Shown here in pieces: positions 22,801 through 31,153 of a stretch of 64,000 bases of DNA. A program made the position numbers and the translations under genes. Source of the stretch: Dryomyza anilis. Taxonomy: Eukaryota; Arthropoda; Insecta; Diptera; Dryomyzidae. The notes under the pieces were generated by a model. The model saw only the letters and a list, made by a program, of their open reading frames with translations. It was not told the origin of the DNA and did not search any database. How positions within the stretch are numbered: position 1 is the first letter of the stretch; every line of letters begins with the position of its first letter. Location of the stretch: positions 53,596,622 through 53,660,621 of the forward strand of contig OX638133.1 of assembly GCA_951804985.1 (NCBI GenBank), given 5' to 3'.

Positions 22801-23690
22801 GGTAATCGGATAGTGTGATTCTTTCCTTTATCGTAGAATGTTATGGTCTTATTAATTGCGTTTATTACGGATCTGTTCCATATGTTATCCCGTCCTATTA
22901 TTCCGTCTGCTGGTATTCCTTTTTCAAGAGATACTACATGCATTATTAAATGTAACCACTTTATATTACTGTGTTGTATATTGGTCGTGCCTAACGTCCT
23001 TACGCATCCACCAAAAGCCCCATTAAAATCTTTCTTACTATTTTTGTCAAATCCCGGTAGTTGTGTCAATGCACCTTCTTTTATTATGCTTGCATCTGCT
23101 CCTGAGTCTACTAGTAATATGAGTTTTCCATTTTTAGCTGCCTCGCAAGGTACTTCAATGAACACATCACTTACATTAGACAATTTGAAGCAGTCCCCCT
23201 TTCTATTGTATATTTTGTTAATTCTCTTTTTATTTAATCCACTCAACTGTTGTCTGATTTTTTTATCATAACATGTTATAAAATTTTCAAACTTTTTCAA
23301 CATTCCTGTTAACATATTGTTCACCTTTTGACCTATTTGCATTTCTTCCAATACACATCTTTGCCGATTAGTTTCATCTGCTACTAATTTAATCATTTTA
23401 GCCCCTATTGCAATTATCATATATATAAAGAAATGTATTAATGCGAAAATTACCATTGTCACTCCCTCACAATCAAACCACGGTGGATCAATATGTGTAT
23501 CAACGGTCACTTCAGACGTCTGATTTGCAATATTTTCCTCCACTGGTTTTCTCTTATTTTTAGGAGTTTGAGTAGTTAATGTGATCACAGACCCTTCAGC
23601 CTTATGATTTACTATTTCTACCCTTTTTGACCTAATTTTGCTATTTTTAATGGGTCCCCAGCTTACTGGCCTTGGCTGGGCCCCTGGTAG
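19827..23690 (-). CDS. pol: Gypsy-type Pol polyprotein, copy B
   Basis: It has the same architecture as in copy A: hydrophobic segment, protease, RT with YLDD, RNase H, zinc domain and DD35E integrase, over 1253 uninterrupted codons from the GTG at 23588. Differences from A that I can see are E instead of K at residue 41, N for H at 102, N for D at 908, and K for E in RQNQEK near the C-terminus. Entry is expected by -1 frameshift at 23696-23690. All catalytic residues are kept. Confidence 0.93.
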   Translation of the reverse strand, partial: LPGAQPRPVSWGPIKNSKIRSKRVEIVNHKAEGSVITLTTQTPKNKRKPVEENIANQTSEVTVDTHIDPPWFDCEGVTMVIFALIHFFIYMIIAIGAKMIKLVADETNRQRCVLEEMQIGQKVNNMLTGMLKKFENFITCYDKKIRQQLSGLNKKRINKIYNRKGDCFKLSNVSDVFIEVPCEAAKNGKLILLVDSGADASIIKEGALTQLPGFDKNSKKDFNGAFGGCVRTLGTTNIQHSNIKWLHLIMHVVSLEKGIPADGIIGRDNIWNRSVINAINKTITFYDKGKNHTIRLPMKTRADIENIYYNHEIKIMPRTAKIVEITLKTRIPIVLIHKQEIYPGVYLGESLSNVNKNKVYVSVLNATEKDIVIDNNFKPKFSNFNQYRESDTNNSTINTINSVNIKNRINRLLEKINIDESLNKEEITSLQNLCISYHDVFHLEGDELSYTPILKHDITTQWNQPPINQKQYKLPHTHREEINRQVNKMLDAGIISPSISPWNSPLLLVPKRSDKDGNKKWRLVIDFRKLNDVTVKQVFPIPRIDEILDQLGHSRYFSTLDLASGYHQVLVEEGDKEKTAFSTGLGHFEFNRMPFGLTGAPATFQRIMNHILTGLQGIDCFVYLDDIVVYGKNISEHEHRLSKVLQKLRDHNLKLNTEKCQFLRREVVYLGHKCSELGTLPDPAKVECVKNIPVPRNRKEVQAFLGLINYYRKFISNMARLALPINNLLKKDDKFKWTDDCQNSFIKLKESIISPPILAYPDFTKTFLLTTDASNEAVGAVLSQGEVGSDRPIAFASRTLNGAEKRYSTIEKEFLEIVWATKNFRAYLLGRPFKIFTDHQPLKGIANLKDQTSRLARFRHKLSEYDFEIMYKPGKKNLNADALSRIPYIEPDITAVQTRSKTTQNILDQQITKIKPQISTPVVDETIIDTNNETNSAQILTNPDEIKTVMKDFHDSALGGHQGTLKTYFRIKKQFKWRGMQKQIKEYIRNCPKCQMNKSSKLTKMPMVLTDTPTRPFDKVYMDLVGILPETVSGNKYILTFQDDFSKYMCCVAIPDAEASTVAKAFYEEIITRYNIPKILITDNGSNFVSKLFSDTCKLLNIKKMHITPYHPQANGSLERSHRPLAEYLRCFAKEDGSNWDQWLNSAMHVHNNTVHMSTGQTPCRTLYGFEFEMPTNLKRKCSPIYNSEDYNKVLKYQIQRTHEIVRQNQKKAKERSKRSYDNTLNTVVFKEGDKVLLKNQNRKNKFSPIWVGPYEVLSIISPLTTVICIKGKGKKFHNNLLKAYNS

Positions 23691-23696
23691 TTTCCC
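23652..23696 (-). promoter_or_regulatory. -1 ribosomal frameshift signal, gag/pol of copy B
   Basis: It is identical to the signal in copy A: GGGAAAC at 23696-23690, a 6-nt spacer, and a GC-rich stem at 23683-23675 with 23662-23652. The gag stop lies in the loop. Confidence 0.82.
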
Positions 23697-24712
23697 TTGT
23701 TTTGATCATTATTCTCCCTCGCCAGATAATCCCTCTTGGCGTAGCAATCAGCTTCTACATGACCAAGTCTACGACACCAATCACATTTTAAATTATTTCT
23801 AGGGGTATTCCCATTCCTATTGTTATTATTTCTATTATTATTATTATTGGTACGGTACGTAGTGTTATGTCCTGCTTGCAAATTGTTGTTTAAAAATTCC
23901 CTATTAACGACTGGATGGTTTTGTGTACGTCCAAACCCTTCCTTATTTTGAGCATCTAATCTAATGGAAGCACACCTCCAACTAGATTCGTGCCAATATT
24001 TTTCACACTCTATACAAAACGGTGTGTTTTTCCGCGTAATACATTCGTCTCGTGTATGTCCTTTTTTCTGACAAAAAGAGCATGTTGGTCGTATTTTTAA
24101 TCCTTCTGTTTTATTTTGTGTTGATATTTTGTGATTTAGTGGGGTAGCTTGAAAATGATTTTTTTGAATACTATTCGTTGGACTGGTTACAGATCGTTGT
24201 TCGAAACTGTACACTTCCTCGGGGAACCTCGGACCCCCTTGAATTGTTATCTGGGCCTTTAATGCTTCATCTAATAAATCATTCAAGTTTTCTGCTTTGC
24301 TACTTAATAATAGAACCTTTATTGTCGGATCTTTTACACCTACCTTGAATGCTGTCAGAACTGAGTTTACTAGTTCCGTATTAAAAACATCTGTAGGTAG
24401 ATTTTTATTTTTGTACCTTGAATCTGCTATTTCATTAGCGTTTGCCCATAATCTTTCTAATCTCCTTGCAAATGTTCTCAGACTTTCACCATCCGTCTGA
24501 TATGCTTTTCTAATACTATCCTGAACCGAATCTAACGTAGTCATTTTTAAATATGTATTTCTTAGAACGTCAAATAACTCCTCTAAATCATTGAACTTTC
24601 TTGTGCGGACTAGATCATAAGCGTCACCAAGAAGATGCAGTTTGACACAGCTAATGAATTCTTCTTTGTTTTCTTTTGTAATTTTTAGACTTGCTAACGC
24701 ACAAGCGTCCAT
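23663..24712 (-). CDS. gag: Gag, capsid/nucleocapsid part, copy B
   Basis: It has the same capsid-like helices and three zinc knuckles as copy A. The one residue change I see is Trp for Gly in the second knuckle (CIECEKYWHE), which may weaken zinc or RNA binding because Gly is usual at that place. It lies in the same frame as the upstream ORF, separated only by TAA and four codons. The two look like one gag divided by a stop. Confidence 0.88.
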   Translation of the reverse strand: MDACALASLKITKENKEEFISCVKLHLLGDAYDLVRTRKFNDLEELFDVLRNTYLKMTTLDSVQDSIRKAYQTDGESLRTFARRLERLWANANEIADSRYKNKNLPTDVFNTELVNSVLTAFKVGVKDPTIKVLLLSSKAENLNDLLDEALKAQITIQGGPRFPEEVYSFEQRSVTSPTNSIQKNHFQATPLNHKISTQNKTEGLKIRPTCSFCQKKGHTRDECITRKNTPFCIECEKYWHESSWRCASIRLDAQNKEGFGRTQNHPVVNREFLNNNLQAGHNTTYRTNNNNNRNNNNRNGNTPRNNLKCDWCRRLGHVEADCYAKRDYLARENNDQNKGNYQGPSQGQ

Positions 24713-24724
24713 GAATCTATAAAG

Positions 24725-25393
24725 TTAACTTTTAACGGATGGTGATTCCGATCCCATAAAAAATGGAACCACACTTCCTACGTAATTCGACACAGTATCT
24801 AACGACATTTCTAATGTTGTTTCCGGTGCTGTTATTTTATCAAATTTTCCTTCAATCTGTAATGCCTCCTTATGATATAATGATGTTTCGTGGGCTAGCT
24901 TAACTTCTGATTCTAAAAATCTGATTTTCGAATCTAATTCCCTTACTTTATTATTTGCTTCTTCTAATGTTTCGAATTCTAGTCTGGGCTGTTGGCTCAG
25001 TGCTCGTTCAATTGATTCGTCCGAAATATCTTTATTTTTCAGCAAAGTTCTTAATTTTTCGTTTTCTTCCTCTATTCCACTAGCCTGATCTAACAACTCC
25101 TGCCGTTCTTCTACAATATCGTTTAATTTTTTATTTAATGCAGTAAATTCCCCTTTCCAATCTTCTAATTCTTTTATTTTATGAGCACTTTTATGTTCCA
25201 ATTGTTCAAAAACTACGTCAACTCTTTCGACTTCTGAGTATACCCGTGTGGAACTGACTTTATTTTTTATTAATTCTAAAGTTTCTTTATTGTTAACTTC
25301 CGTACTAATTTGATTCCACAATTTCTCAGTAAATCTGCCAAGTTGTCCTAATATATTTCTATATGCTACTTCCAATTCCTCAAAGTTCGCCAT
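24725..25393 (-). CDS. gag: Gag, N-terminal coiled-coil part, copy B
   Basis: A 222-codon frame starts at ATG 25393, the first ATG after the primer site and leader. It is highly charged with long predicted coiled coils (roughly residues 60-120 and 140-175; examples EERQELLDQASGIEEENEKL and RELDSKIRFLESEVKLAHE). It ends VPFFMGSESPSVKS and TAA, after which the same frame continues LYRFMDACALAS. In related gag proteins the VP-x-F-x-G motif leads straight into capsid, so the stop falls inside a domain. Either translation reads through it, or the copies descend from a mutated source. Confidence 0.85.
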   Translation of the reverse strand: MANFEELEVAYRNILGQLGRFTEKLWNQISTEVNNKETLELIKNKVSSTRVYSEVERVDVVFEQLEHKSAHKIKELEDWKGEFTALNKKLNDIVEERQELLDQASGIEEENEKLRTLLKNKDISDESIERALSQQPRLEFETLEEANNKVRELDSKIRFLESEVKLAHETSLYHKEALQIEGKFDKITAPETTLEMSLDTVSNYVGSVVPFFMGSESPSVKS

Positions 25394-25627
25394 ATAATCA
25401 TTAAAATTTTCAATTAAAATTTATAAATTTGTTTAATTTCATTCTTTCTATAATTTAATTTTACCATTTATTTACTGCTTTCACTCAAACTCACTAAAAT
25501 TTATTCAATATTTAATTATACCTTCCTTTCCACTTCTGTGTTTCTTCATTTATTTTTTTGTTAATGCTCCTTCAAATTCGTCCTTCAGTCCTTTTTGTAG
25601 ATTCTTGAAAAACCGGCTGCGCCAAAA
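25394..25627 (-). promoter_or_regulatory. 5' leader and tRNA primer-binding site of copy B
   Basis: Three bases inside the 5' LTR, the minus strand reads TGGCGCAGCCGG (25624-25613). This is complementary to a tRNA 3' end ...GCGCCA and resembles the Ser-tRNA type of 17.6/297-like elements (from memory of that family). The remainder is an AT-rich leader up to the gag ATG. Confidence 0.7.
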
Positions 25628-26381
25628 TGTTGCGGGCTCCAGGGGTCCTTTTGTACTTGCCTTTATTAATGAAACCGTCAGTGACAATATTCCCTCGAAG
25701 TCCACAATTCTTTCCTAACAATTATTATTAAATAAAAACGCAAGGATATTTTAGACTTGCTTTATACTTTTATTAATTATTTTTACAAGCTTGAGTTTAA
25801 ACTGAAAACACGTCTGCACTCTAAGGCAGTTAAAATCATAATGCTTAAAAACTAAACTTAACCTCTACTCATCACCTCGGTATCGTCGACTCACGAACCC
25901 CTTGCTTATACTTATTTCTTAAAACACAACTCATAAATGCAAGCAAGCATATTCTTAAATCTACGTACTACTAAAAACCTCATGAACCCCACATCAGATA
26001 TTTACTAATATTGTGAAATCATTAACTGAGAAAATTTCAATGTGCTAAATTCTCAATTGGTTCCCATGCTGGCGTTAGTCTTGACTTAAATTACAACCAA
26101 TGCTTTTGTTGTTGCTTTTAAACAGACGGCACACTTGCTAGCGTGTGCCTCGGATCCAATTGCAACCAGTGCATTTTTCGTTGCTTTCAAGCGGACTTAA
26201 TTTTATATCCTGAAAGTATGCACTCATAAACATTATGTACTTGTTCCAGTTACGTCGTAGACGTTATGTTAAGTTAACATGCATCTGTTATTGTGCTTTT
26301 AGATTTGATCTTTATGTGCATACTGGTTATGTGCAGGCTTTCTTAAATACAACAAAAAAAAAACGTTTCTGATTCACAACA
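25628..26381 (-). repeat. Right complete LTR (5' LTR of copy B)
   Basis: It is 754 bp with TGTTG/CAACA ends. The TATA box ATATAAAAT lies at 26208-26200 on the minus strand, with AATAAA signals near its other end. It differs from the left LTR by a ~10-bp indel and several single bases (e.g. ATGCTTAAAA instead of ATGATTAAAA near 25843). Confidence 0.92.
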
Positions 26382-26385
26382 GCAT
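26382..26385. repeat. 4-bp target-site duplication GCAT
   Basis: GCAT follows the right LTR here and precedes the left LTR at 4782-4785. Four bases is usual for Gypsy-type integrase. It marks the outer limits of the whole tandem as one integration. Confidence 0.8.
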
Positions 26386-26650
26386 AAGCAGCAAAACACA
26401 CTGTGATTGGCCAAAATTATGTTTCTAGGCTGAATCAGCAAAAGACACTGGAAAAGTAGCATTGAAACTTAGATTAAGTATTAGTATATAAGCTGTAGTT
26501 ATTTAGTTTTTAAGGGAGTTGTTATTAGATTAAGAAGTGAGTCCAATAAGTGGAACAGAAAAAAGGAAATAAAAGTTATAAAAAGGATAAACTTGAAATG
26601 GAGTAAGTGTTATTATTTATTAAATGTCTTATTTTTAGGTGATTAACATA
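26386..26650. other. Right flank of the retroelement
   Basis: The first ~65 bp complete the imperfect tandem repeat interrupted at 4785 (TGATTGGCCAAAATTATG against TGATTGGTTAAAATGATG). A TATA-like GTATATAAG at about 26484 is followed by A-rich sequence. It could be part of an older LTR. I see no gene. Confidence 0.35.
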
Positions 26651-27202
26651 TGTTTAAAAGAAAATTGTCTGTTTCAAACAATAGTTTAAAATGAGAACGT
26701 AGTGGTATCAATTTCATTATTTATTTGAAATTCTTTTAAGTCATCTAAGTATTCTAAATTTTTTAATTTTTTGTTTAATTGATAATCCGAACCACAAAAC
26801 ATAAACGGGTCTCTACATGAACTTTGGAGCGCATGCATGGAAATGAATAATAGAAATTGCAAATTGAGTGTGTTAAACAATGCGATCCTAATTGGTTATT
26901 AATTTCTAAATCGTCAGCATATAAAAAATAAGGAATGAGTAATTTTTGAGAGAACAACTTTAGTTTTTGCTTCGAAAGCTCTCCTTGAATAAAGTTTTGA
27001 ATTTGTTTATCGTTTTCCAAATCTGTCATTAACTTTAACATGTTTAAAATAAAATTGTCTGTTTCAAACAATAGTTTAAAATGAAAACGTAGTGGTAGCA
27101 AAACTACCACTTTTAAGTCATCTAAGTATCCTTATTTTTTTTAATTTTTTGTTTAATTGATAATCCGAACCACAAAACATAAACGGGTCTCTACACGAAC
27201 TT
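26651..27202. repeat. Diverged direct repeat, two copies of about 165-175 bp
   Basis: 26651-26826 and 27041-27202 share TGTTTAAAA, CTGTTTCAAACAATAG, GTAGTGGTA, AAGTCATCTAAGTAT and a long block around GATAATCCGAACCACAAAA. The repeat duplicates part of the protein remnant annotated here. Confidence 0.85.
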
Positions 27203-27357
27203 ATAATGCTTGAAATTTCATTTAAAAAGATATCGTGTTTATGTAATCTAGATCGAGCAAAGCTTTTGAAAATATCAAGAATTGGAACAACTATTAGATC
27301 GGAGACATATTCTTGGTACTTTTTGGTGTGCAAAAAAAAAAGTATATATTCGCACAA
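26686..27357 (-). pseudogene. Remnant of an uncharacterised protein (YADDLEINN..LGSH)
   Basis: Three overlapping minus-strand frames carry pieces of one protein. Piece one is LTDLENDKQIQNFIQGELSK followed by KLLIPYFLYADDLEINN and LGSHCLTHSICNFYYS. SCRDPFMFCGSDYQLNKKLK occurs twice because of the direct repeat. The line IPYFLYADDLEINNQLGSH resembles a motif (YYDDFE..NPLGSH) that I recall from uncharacterised, possibly transposon-linked animal proteins. That link is from memory and weak. Frameshifts and the duplication mean it cannot be functional. No catalytic role can be assigned. Confidence 0.4.
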
Positions 27358-27824
27358 TGTAGGCGTTCTTTGGGAATACGTAATTTCACATATAAATCAT
27401 TCTCAAGGCTATTTTTTAAATTTGAAATATGCGGTGGTTTATAATACTGGAGTATTTCAATGAATACATTTCATTGTAGTATGAAAAAGTTTATTAAATT
27501 CATTTATACGTATTATGAACGCAGATTCTTACAGGAAATGAAGTCATCATTAAATTCACAGACAAATTGCAAGACAATGTACATTGTCACAATGTATCTC
27601 GCATAAAAACGTATGAATTTGTCACTATGAACATGATTCGTTAAAATTATGTACCATTTTATTGTCTGTGTTTATACCACAGATAGGATGCAGCAACAAT
27701 ACCACAATGACGTTGGTGCAAAAAAAGCAGCAGCGCGACGTCAACAACATCTGGGCGTCCTCCATCCTCAGCACGAGTGACAGCTAAGTCAGCGTAACAT
27801 TAAGGCTACATTAAATGCACAACC
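27358..27824. other. Unassigned AT-rich sequence
   Basis: No ORF with recognisable content is present. CAG/CAA-type triplets begin near 27690 (CAGCAACAATACC) and continue into the next, more GC-rich block. Confidence 0.3.
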
Positions 27825-27857
27825 GCGGCAAATTGTGCACTGGGCACAATTTGCCGC
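27825..27857. other. Perfect hairpin, 14-bp arms
   Basis: GCGGCAAATTGTGC (27825-27838) and its exact complement (27844-27857) flank a 5-nt loop ACTGG. It has no T tract, and its function is unknown. Confidence 0.8.
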
Positions 27858-28560
27858 AACGCAGAATTATAAGTAGCGTAGTAGCAACCGCGCGCAAAAG
27901 AAGTATGCACCAACAGTTCAACAACCACAGCACAGTATCCGCCGCTCGTGACAGTAGAGCCGCGCCAGCAAAAACAACAACACATAGCTTCGGAAAACGT
28001 CGAAGCAGCAATAACAGCAGTAACATATCTATATGAGCGACCACAAAGCCAACCCAATTTCGTCTTGAAGCGCCAAATTCAAAACTATGTCAGTGTAGCC
28101 AAGCAAAGTCGTTCCTACGGCGTTGCTTAATAGCACTAGGTCGTATTAGGGGTGATTTAGCCATGATGCGGACAATAAAAGACGCATAATCACATTTATG
28201 GGCCAGAAAAGCAGCAATAACCGCATTAACAACGACAACTGCCCGCCGATATTCTATCGAAAACCTGCTACAAGGCAGCCTATTGTCAGGTGCCCCATTT
28301 TATCGTACTAGACGCGGCCTCCAGCATTGCTAGCTCATGGGATGTCAGGGAGGTTCGACCCGCCGCGCCTAGTCGAGGGTTGACAATCGAACAGAAACAC
28401 GAACGATACTCACAAAAAAATAAAGGTACTATACTAAAACGAATTCTAATGTTTCAGACGAAACCTAAGGAAAACAAAATTTACTCCACAAACTAATCCC
28501 ACGATATACCCACACAAACACATAGGGACTAGATGTTAGGTCCCCGCACTAGCCCACCCT
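27858..28560. other. CA/GC-richer block, possible retroelement LTR or leader debris
   Basis: Composition is markedly richer in CAACAG-type triplets and GC than its surroundings (e.g. GCCGCGCCAGCAAAAACAAC). Short frames here (27815-28036 and 28290-28496) show no domain. The sudden change of composition suggests an old insertion, but its ends are not clear. Confidence 0.3.
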
Positions 28561-29835
28561 ATCATGGCTGTCATCATGGGAAATTATTGACAACCCCTTG
28601 ATTGAAATTATACTTTTCCCATCAATATACCCCTATTGACGCAATTAGCACATCATCTTTAATGATAACAATAATACGAGCAAAATATTCTTCAGCATCT
28701 TTTAAATAAACACATGTAAAGAGTGACCAAATTCACCTTATCATGATACCGAAAATTATGCCAAAATACACATTATTTTACAATTTTCCCTATCTTTTAG
28801 TTGACGATATTTTTATTATCAATTTTAAATTTTAACTTGTCATACTACAACACTTAAATTAAACATGGGGATTCTACCCTGGACTAAAGAAAATGGAGAA
28901 TATATGTGATTCGCACTACGTTAAAATAATTTATAATTGCGGTTTCATATCATAATTATTTAAATTTGCTGAAAGATTAAATATTCGTTTTATATGTATG
29001 ATGTAAGAAAATATATTATGTAAATTTTAGGTACCGATTGGGTTTTTTTTTCTTTATATATTTTTTTGTTATAAGGGACCAGATCACTTTTTCTTTCACG
29101 ACATGGAATTCTCCATCATGTCTTAACCAATTTCGCTTAAACCTACCTCAATAGAGCTCTATGGAAGGGGTATCTGTCTTGGGGTGAGTTCTGTTTCACT
29201 TCTTTTATCAAACCGATGTGATATGGTCCTTTTCTATTATGCTTTCTTACATGAAATCGACAATATTTAATTTTGCATAAATTGTAACTCACAATTTTAA
29301 CCCCATCTTTACTCGAAATTCTACCGCCTTCTATTTTAACTTTTCACAATACAAGTTCTTAAACAATATCTTAAAATTAACAAAAAAGAAACATGAAAAT
29401 TAACAAGTGAATTTAACTTAATATATTGTCCAATTGAATAGTCAAACTAGGAAAATTTTCAACTATATTTTGGTGTATCTTGATTAACTTTAATTAACCT
29501 TAACTCAACTTAGGATTAATTTGTTGTTCAAATTGGAATTAGTTTTAAGTTCAAACCTGAACTGTGAATTTTAACTAATTTTAAGTTCGAATTAGAACTA
29601 TGAATGTTGACTAATTTTAAGTTCTAATTAGATTTATGAATTTTAAGATTAATTCGTATTACTTCTAAAATCTGATTAATTTGAAATGTTATTTTTTTAT
29701 AATTTTCTTTAATTTTAAAGAAGAACCTTGATATTTCATTTTATGTTCTATTATTTAATGTTTAGTTTTAAGGTGTTATAGACATCCTAGATGATATGCA
29801 ATGGTTATATCATCAAGATTATGTGCATGCGTAAA
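28561..29835. other. AT-rich non-coding stretch with short degenerate repeats
   Basis: I see no gene. At 29520-29690 a ~37-bp motif with 'TTTTAAGTTC' and 'GAATTAGAACTATGAA' recurs about four times imperfectly. The stretch ends at the sharp start of the 3.65-kb tandem array. Confidence 0.5.
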
Positions 29836-29943
29836 CCGATATAAATATATAAATATATAAAAAAAAACCTGGATACAATATTGGAGAGTAAAACGCTCCT
29901 AGCGAAAATATCCGTATTCCATGTTACTTTGGGTGTATAAGTA

Positions 29944-31151
29944 CACGCATAGAAATATATTGTTAAATCCGACAATAAAGTAACAATAGGCATGTTCAAA
30001 ATAGATCCCATTATAGAAATTGTGAAATTATTGTCGGAAATAACAATAAAATTATTAAATGTTAATTGAATATTGTATTGTGAATTTTTACAATTAGTAT
30101 TGCCATTATTAAAAAACAATGCCATTGTCATTTTGATAATAAAAATGTGAATTTCAAATTTTTTAAAACAATGCCCTACAAACCAATTTCTGCAGAAAAG
30201 TAATGAAAAACCAATGTAAATTTCTAACGATTTTTTAATACTATACATTTAATTACTATACATTTTACATTAAATTTTAGATAACATTGTAATTAATACA
30301 GCTTATACATAATAAAGCTTGTACATAATTAATATTCGATGGTGTTCCGGGTATATATGTTGCAGTTATTGCAATGCACAAACTCGGTGAGACTATCCCC
30401 CAGAGACATGTTTATGATATAGATTTCTAAACGAAATTTAGTAAAATGAATCACATAAATAATGAATATTCAACACCTACCAATATATGCCTGCTCTAAG
30501 CTCTTTCATACGTGTACTCCCTGTACTGCCGAATGTGGAGGTGTTGCAGCACGTTGGCCACCATCGCCTTTTTGGAATCAAAGGTCTGGAGTATCATGTC
30601 CTTAAGGTGGTTCTCTACCATAGCCTGCACATCGGTCACTTTAACGTCAGTCAGAATTAGCCACTCAGCAAGCAGATTTGCCATTTGAGCCACCGCCTTG
30701 TAGTTCTCCGAGAATATTGTAATAACTTCCTCTGGTGAACCCCCGGACTAGAAGTAGCGCTTGAGCTGTGAGAAGATGCCGGGCTCCATGATGTAGTCAG
30801 GCGTCAGAAATGTATTGTCTCCTGCGGATTATCCTTAAATATGTTATTTTTGTTCATATCGCCTCTTTTTTGGCTAAAATCATTTATAATCTTGTACTTA
30901 TAATATAAACAAATTAATACAAATTAATGACGATTCGCACGAATAATTGGTTTTCAACAAAACATTTTGGCAACCAAGCGAGTGTCAATAAAAAATTATA
31001 ACACATTGTCAAAACAACAATATGATTTTCGATAACAATTGATTTTACTATTGTTAATATAATACAATGTGTTCACAATAGTATTGTGAACAATAAAATT
31101 TTGAAATAACAATACGATATTGTGGTTTGTAACAATATATTTCTATGCGTG
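29944..31151. mobile_element. Non-autonomous TIR element with TA target duplication, unit 1
   Basis: Terminal inverted repeats of about 22 bp, CACGCATAGAAATATATTGT..., are exact at 29944-29965 and 31130-31151. They are flanked by TA on both sides (29942-29943, 31152-31153). Many ACAATA/TATTGT steps lie inside the ends. It has no transposase. A TA duplication is typical of Tc1/mariner-type and some other superfamilies; the superfamily is not certain. Related ends occur at 49597, 55137 and 56611. It carries a host gene fragment in its middle. Confidence 0.85.
30496..30828 (-). pseudogene. Captured NELF-C/D (TH1) gene fragment, unit 1
   Basis: The minus frame reads TPDYIMEPGIFSQLKRYF, then TAG (30750-30748), then [31 protein letters not shown] and [22 protein letters not shown]. 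This matches what I know of negative elongation factor subunit C/D, a part of the NELF complex that pauses RNA polymerase II. The Q-to-stop position and the abrupt loss of similarity after KKA (30565) show that it is only an internal exon-sized piece of about 80 codons. The frame runs on to TAG at 30498-30496 with unrelated residues. It lies fully within the TIR element, so it was captured by it. A further exon-like frame (MSLGDSLTEFVHCNNC) lies at about 30410-30330. Confidence 0.75.
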
Positions 31152-31153
31152 TA

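Larger units (their letters stand above)
16568..26381 (-). mobile_element. Gypsy-type LTR retrotransposon copy B
   Basis: It has a complete 5' LTR (25628-26381), a primer site, a gag in two in-frame halves, the frameshift signal, an intact pol, a 2.65-kb 3' untranslated region, a polypurine tract and the truncated middle LTR. It is nearly identical to copy A, which implies recent common origin. Because its 3' LTR lost the polyadenylation end, its own retrotransposition cycle is probably impaired unless the left LTR is used by readthrough. Confidence 0.92.

Noticed and set aside
29805..30248. 147-codon minus ORF at the left end of the TIR element (also 33478-33900, 37011-37544)
   Set aside because: It is AT-rich, spans the TIR and unit boundary, and changes its C-terminus between units. 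It is not a transposase.
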